9,329 bases of DNA from NCBI GenBank assembly GCA_903938935.1, contig CAJAFD010000531.1, positions 1 to 9,329 of the forward strand. Reading direction: 5' to 3'. How positions within the stretch are numbered: position 1 is the first letter of the stretch; each line of letters opens with the position of its first letter. The notes below the pieces were generated by a model. That model searched no databases, was not told the origin of the DNA, and was given only the letters and a program-made list of their open reading frames with translations. Shown here one piece after another: positions 5,568 to 9,329 of this stretch. The stretch is from an uncultured Opitutia bacterium (GTDB lineage Bacteria; Verrucomicrobiota; Verrucomicrobiia; Opitutales; Opitutaceae). Made by a program: the position numbers and the translations under genes.

Positions 5568-8327
5568 ATGAAATTATCGGTTTATTGTTTTAGCTTTGTT
5601 CGAACTGCAGGGCTGTTTCTTCTGTTGGCGCCGTTCGCTCCGGCGCAGGTGGCTCCGGCGCCCGTGCGTGCTGCGTCCGCCAACGAGGAAGCCGTCAGGC
5701 TTTCACCGTTCGTCATTGCATCAGAGCGTGAGACGGGTTGGTCGGCCAACGATACGCTCTCGGCCACGCGCACGAAGCAGGCGTTGAAGGACGTGCCAGT
5801 GAACATCGATGCGATCACGGCGGACTTCATTCAGGACCTCGGGTTATACTCGGCCGATGATGTCGCTGGCTACGTGGCCAACGTCTACGCGGCGCCGGTG
5901 ATGGAAAACGATAACGCCAAGGGCAACTTCGCGTTTCGCGGACTCAGTCAGACGAATAACGTGAGCCGGAATTACTTCCGTTGGTATATCCCGTCGGACA
6001 CGTACAACGTGGAGCGGATCGACTTCGGCAAAGGCTCAAATTCGCTGATCTTCGGTGAAGTGGAGCCCGGCGGTAATGGGGCGGTTTTCACGAAGCGGCC
6101 GCGTTTCGCGAACTTCGGTGAGGTCATGGCTTTCTACAACAGCGACGGTGCTTATCGCGGGCAGTTGGATTACAACCGAAAGGTCGCGTCGAATCTTGCG
6201 CTGCGTTTTAACGCGGTACGGCGGCAGGACCGGACGTTTCAAGATGCCTCGACCTATCAGTTCGCCGGGGAAACACTCGCGGCGTTGTGGCAGCCGTTTA
6301 AGACCACCTCGATCAGATTCGAGGCCGAGCAGGGCAGCTATGAAAACGCCCGCGGTTTTGCCGGCATTTTTGTACGCGAGCAATCGGGGCGTGGCTTGAG
6401 CTTCAACACCGCGGGAACCTACTTCACGTCGGACCGCGTTTGGATTGCTTCGGCGCCATTGCCGGCGATTGACCGAGGCGCGGCCAACGGGGTGTTCGGC
6501 GGTCAGCCTTCGTTGATCGAGGGGCAATTCTTTGATGTGCAGATGCGCAACGCAGCCGGCGTTATTGTCGGGACGAAACGCATCAACGGCTTCCCCAAGA
6601 AATACAATATCCGCGGGGCCTTCGATAATCACTCGCGGCCGTTTCACACGTATTCCGTGACCGTCGAGCAGCAGCTTGGGCCGATCAGCACCGAGCTCGC
6701 CTACAATTATCAGACGCAGCAGGAGGAGCGGAATGACAATGCTTTCGACCAGACGATCAGCGTCGACGTCAACGGCCGGCCGTTTATCGACTCGTCGCTC
6801 GATCGGAAACACTTTCGCAACGACGTCCACGCCTTCCGCGGCTCAGCCGTTTATCGCTTCGATCGGTTTAAGTGGATGCAGCAAATCTTGGTCGCCAGTG
6901 CGGAGTATCGCGAAGACCAAGTGCTCAATCTGCGCTGGCAGTATTTCAATACCAAGCCGGTCGAGACGGGCGCGGCCACGGCGATTAACACGACCAACGA
7001 CCGCGGTCGGCTTCGGATCTATTTGGATGACCCTGCTTTTTATTCGCGGGAAATTTTTGATCGGATGAAGCCGGATGTGCTGCCGGTTACCAATGCGGTC
7101 AATATGGTGGCGCTCCGGTATTTTGCGTCCGGCACCTCGGCGACAGACGGCACCGAGTGGCGGCAGGCCTATTCTGGTTCGCTCTCGGCTAGCGGCCGTT
7201 ATTTCAACGGCAAGCTACTCTCGCTTTTCGGAGTCCGTAGCGATTTTGGCCGGAGCTGGGACTACCTCGCGCTGCGCAAAGAAGGCCGTTGGAATGAAGA
7301 CATCGCTCCGCCGAGCCGGAAGGACGCGTTGTCCGGCGAATACGTGCAGAATCGCAACCTACGGCTCTCCAACACGAGCCTCACGGGTGGCCTCACCTAT
7401 GTGCTGACCAAGAACATCAATGTCTACGGGGTCTATTCCGAGTCATTCCGGTTTCAGGATGCCCGCACGTTTGACCGGCAGACTATCGGTCCGATCGACG
7501 GCGCCACCAAAGAATTGGGCCTTAAAGGCACGCTGCTCGATGAACGGATTTCCTTCACCGTTGCCGCGTTTGAGATCGACCGTAAAAACGTGGTCCTAAG
7601 CTGGAACAACCTAGTGAGCTTTTCCGATAGCCAGACGGAGGATCTCATGAATCCCAACAACGTCCTGCCCGGTGATCCGAATTACAAATACCGCGAACCC
7701 GGCACGGCCAGCGCGTCCCGTAATTTTACCGCCGTGGAGCAGTCGAAAGGCTTCGATCTCACGCTGATGGCCCGCCCGGTCAAAGGCGTGCAACTACGGC
7801 TCACCGTCGGTCGCGCCCAGGTCGCGAGCCAGCCCGATTTGTCCTCGTTCCGGGCTTATTACGAAGCGGCGCAAAAGCGTCCGGACGAGAGTCCGACGCT
7901 GCTTTTGGATGCGAAAAACCTGCTCGATACGCTCGATAACTCCGCCGGCGCCACCGGCGCACGCGCCGCGCCCTGGTCGGCGAGTTGGGTGGCCGACTAC
8001 GCGTTCGCCAAGGATGCGCCGAACCTCCTCCGCGGCGTGCGCCTAGGGGTGAACGGCATCTGGCGGGATAACTATTTGTTTGGGGTGCCTAACCGGCAGG
8101 AGATGATCGGCGGCTCCTCGCATCTGGTGCATGCCTACATCATGCGCGACCAGAAGATTTGGGGTCAGCAGACGCGGGTCCGCCTCGGCGTCCGCAATCT
8201 GGTCGACCTCGAAAACAACACGGTCCGCAAGACCAGTTTCACGACCCTCGCGAGCGGGGCCAACGTCTACCGCTTCTCCTACGTGATGCCCGCGCAATAC
8301 AGCTTGGAAGTTTCCGTTAAATTTTAA
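5568..8327 (+). CDS. TonB-dependent outer-membrane receptor, SusC-like without SusD
   Basis: This 919-residue outer-membrane active transporter would take up a large substrate using TonB energy. It has a signal peptide at residues 1-26 (hydrophobic LFLLLAPFAPA). A short segment EEAVRLSPFVIAS (40-52) follows, resembling the TonB-box region of verrucomicrobial receptors. The plug spans about 62-178 (TRTKQALKDVPVNIDAIT 67-84, FAFRGL 121-126, VERIDFGKGSNSLIFGEVEPGG 148-169). The rest is a 22-strand-type barrel ending in aromatic QYSLEVSVKF, the outer-membrane insertion signal. There is no STN domain, so sigma/anti-sigma signalling through it is not indicated, and no carboxypeptidase-like N-terminal domain. 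The ATG at 5568 starts the signal peptide; no Shine-Dalgarno is visible. The sulfatase follows after 16 bp, indicating one operon, and the LacI-type gene is divergent. These neighbours suggest a glycan or glycoside cargo, probably sulfated, which is inference. Siderophore uptake is less likely. Confidence 0.93.
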   Translation: MKLSVYCFSFVRTAGLFLLLAPFAPAQVAPAPVRAASANEEAVRLSPFVIASERETGWSANDTLSATRTKQALKDVPVNIDAITADFIQDLGLYSADDVAGYVANVYAAPVMENDNAKGNFAFRGLSQTNNVSRNYFRWYIPSDTYNVERIDFGKGSNSLIFGEVEPGGNGAVFTKRPRFANFGEVMAFYNSDGAYRGQLDYNRKVASNLALRFNAVRRQDRTFQDASTYQFAGETLAALWQPFKTTSIRFEAEQGSYENARGFAGIFVREQSGRGLSFNTAGTYFTSDRVWIASAPLPAIDRGAANGVFGGQPSLIEGQFFDVQMRNAAGVIVGTKRINGFPKKYNIRGAFDNHSRPFHTYSVTVEQQLGPISTELAYNYQTQQEERNDNAFDQTISVDVNGRPFIDSSLDRKHFRNDVHAFRGSAVYRFDRFKWMQQILVASAEYREDQVLNLRWQYFNTKPVETGAATAINTTNDRGRLRIYLDDPAFYSREIFDRMKPDVLPVTNAVNMVALRYFASGTSATDGTEWRQAYSGSLSASGRYFNGKLLSLFGVRSDFGRSWDYLALRKEGRWNEDIAPPSRKDALSGEYVQNRNLRLSNTSLTGGLTYVLTKNINVYGVYSESFRFQDARTFDRQTIGPIDGATKELGLKGTLLDERISFTVAAFEIDRKNVVLSWNNLVSFSDSQTEDLMNPNNVLPGDPNYKYREPGTASASRNFTAVEQSKGFDLTLMARPVKGVQLRLTVGRAQVASQPDLSSFRAYYEAAQKRPDESPTLLLDAKNLLDTLDNSAGATGARAAPWSASWVADYAFAKDAPNLLRGVRLGVNGIWRDNYLFGVPNRQEMIGGSSHLVHAYIMRDQKIWGQQTRVRLGVRNLVDLENNTVRKTSFTTLASGANVYRFSYVMPAQYSLEVSVKF

Positions 8328-8343
8328 CTCGTCTCCCTTCCCT

Positions 8344-9329
8344 ATGAAATGTTTCCGCCTCTTCCAAACTCTGCTCTTCGTGTCCGCTTCGGCGGTGGCT
8401 GCGACCGGTGTGACCGCACCGGCCAAACCCAATATCATCTTCATCCTCGCCGATGACTACGGGATCGGCGAAGTCGGCTGTTATGGGGCCGATAACTACA
8501 AGACGCCGAACATCGACGCTCTCGCGCGCAGCGGCACGCGCTACACGCACGGTTACACGATTTCGCTTTGCGGACCGTCGCGCGCTATGATCCTGACCGG
8601 GCGCTACGGTTTCCGCACCGGCGGGAGTAATCAGGACGCAGTCGGTCAAATTTCGCCCAATAAAGAAAAACTGATTCCCTCGGTGTTGAAGCCTGCCGGC
8701 TACGTCACGACGATGATCGGCAAGTGGAGTCAGTTCTCGCAGCAGCCGTCCGATTTCGGGTTCGACGACTATCTGCGTTACGCGGGTAGTGGCGCCTATT
8801 GGAATACCCAAGAGAAGGTGAAGACCTATGTCGTGAACGGCGAGACCCGCCCCCTGCGCGATAAAGAATACATGCCCGACCTGATGCACCGTCACTTGAT
8901 CGACTTCATCACGAAGCACCGCGACCGACCGTTCTACGCTCATTATTCTCTCTCCCACACGCACGGTGATATCTTACCCACGCCCGACAGCGCGCCCGAC
9001 AGCAAAGACCACTATGCTGATAACGTAGTCTACATGGACAAACTCGTCGGTAAATTGATGGCTGAGCTCGACCGCCTGAAGCTGCGCGATAAAACCCTCG
9101 TGATCTTCTTCGGCGACAACGGCGCCGCCAACCCCCGGGCCGATCGCGCCACCATCGGCGGCCGACCGCTTGCCGGGGCCAAGGGCTCGATGCTCGACGG
9201 TGGCGGCCGTGTGCCGCTGATCGTCAGTTGGCCCGGCGTCACGCCGGCGGGTAAAGTCTCCGCCGACCTCGTGGATTCGAGCGATTTCCTCCCAACGTTT
9301 GCCGCGTTGGCCGGCGCGAAGCTTCCAGC
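8344..9329 (+). CDS. Secreted formylglycine-dependent sulfatase (3' end beyond window)
   Basis: The open frame runs from the ATG at 8344 to the window edge (328 codons, no stop). Sulfatases hydrolyse sulfate esters, here probably on a glycan in the periplasm or outside the cell. A signal peptide (residues 1-20, AVAA) precedes PNIIFILADDYG with metal-binding D37 and D38. The sulfatase signature is LCGPSRAMILTG, with C76 as the residue converted to formylglycine and R80. Other expected residues are K127 (GKW), H205 and/or H207, D258-N259 (FFGDNG) and K280 (GAKGSMLDGGGRVPLIV). In the usual GKWHLG motif the His is replaced by Ser (GKWSQF, 126-131). Maturation needs an FGE or anaerobic maturase encoded elsewhere. 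The start lies 16 bp after the receptor stop, so the two are probably co-transcribed. No Shine-Dalgarno is seen; the leader is C/T-rich. The class is certain; substrate and subfamily are not determinable. Confidence 0.94.
   Translation, partial: MKCFRLFQTLLFVSASAVAATGVTAPAKPNIIFILADDYGIGEVGCYGADNYKTPNIDALARSGTRYTHGYTISLCGPSRAMILTGRYGFRTGGSNQDAVGQISPNKEKLIPSVLKPAGYVTTMIGKWSQFSQQPSDFGFDDYLRYAGSGAYWNTQEKVKTYVVNGETRPLRDKEYMPDLMHRHLIDFITKHRDRPFYAHYSLSHTHGDILPTPDSAPDSKDHYADNVVYMDKLVGKLMAELDRLKLRDKTLVIFFGDNGAANPRADRATIGGRPLAGAKGSMLDGGGRVPLIVSWPGVTPAGKVSADLVDSSDFLPTFAALAGAKLP

Noticed and set aside
6036..6830. 264-residue open frame on the - strand inside the TonB receptor gene
   Set aside because: The sense frame is an unambiguous receptor, and the antisense product shows no recognisable domain or signal. 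Long antisense frames are expected at this GC content.
8317..8964. 215-residue open frame on the - strand over the sulfatase gene
   Set aside because: It is antisense to the conserved sulfatase catalytic motifs and its product is unrecognisable, so it was treated as a shadow.

Overview
The window looks like chromosome of a GC-rich Verrucomicrobiota bacterium, probably Opitutales/Opitutaceae. This is an inference from protein style: a large TonB-dependent receptor with an 'LSPF' motif before the plug and no SusD partner, a secreted DUF1080 protein, a LacI-type regulator, a sulfatase, and a membrane-plus-TPR protein. No gene here is species-diagnostic. There are no rRNA or tRNA genes, insertion sequences, phage genes or CRISPR arrays. 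Coding is dense in six genes, and the only long gaps are about 400 bp (2471-2871) and about 210 bp (5360-5567).

Left part (1-3400). A rho-independent terminator at the left edge closes a gene outside the window. It is followed by a 784-residue integral membrane protein of the GT-C/TMTC type (about ten membrane segments, then exactly ten contiguous 34-residue TPRs). After a 401-bp gap comes a small exported four-helix protein of the cytochrome b562 family that keeps both heme ligands (Met and His). A strong 12-bp-stem terminator at 3367-3398 serves both this gene and the convergent gene to its right.

Right part (3443-9329) is a carbohydrate-utilisation locus built around a divergent promoter region. 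Leftward runs a LacI-family regulator (4271-5359) and, 132 bp downstream, a secreted DUF1080 (3-keto-glycoside hydrolase-like) protein (3443-4138). Rightward runs a TonB-dependent outer-membrane receptor (5568-8327) and, 16 bp later, a secreted formylglycine-dependent sulfatase (8344 to beyond the window end). A simple working model is that a sulfated glycan or glycoside is bound and imported by the receptor, desulfated by the sulfatase, and further cut by DUF1080, under control of the LacI-type regulator acting on the AT-rich intergenic region. The actual substrate cannot be read from the sequence.

A window-wide peculiarity is that none of the six start codons has a recognisable Shine-Dalgarno sequence. 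Several are instead preceded by C/T-rich leaders. I found no clearly new multi-gene system. The most promising leads are the TMTC-like TPR protein, the heme-competent b562 homologue, the regulatory island, and the sulfatase with an altered GKW motif.
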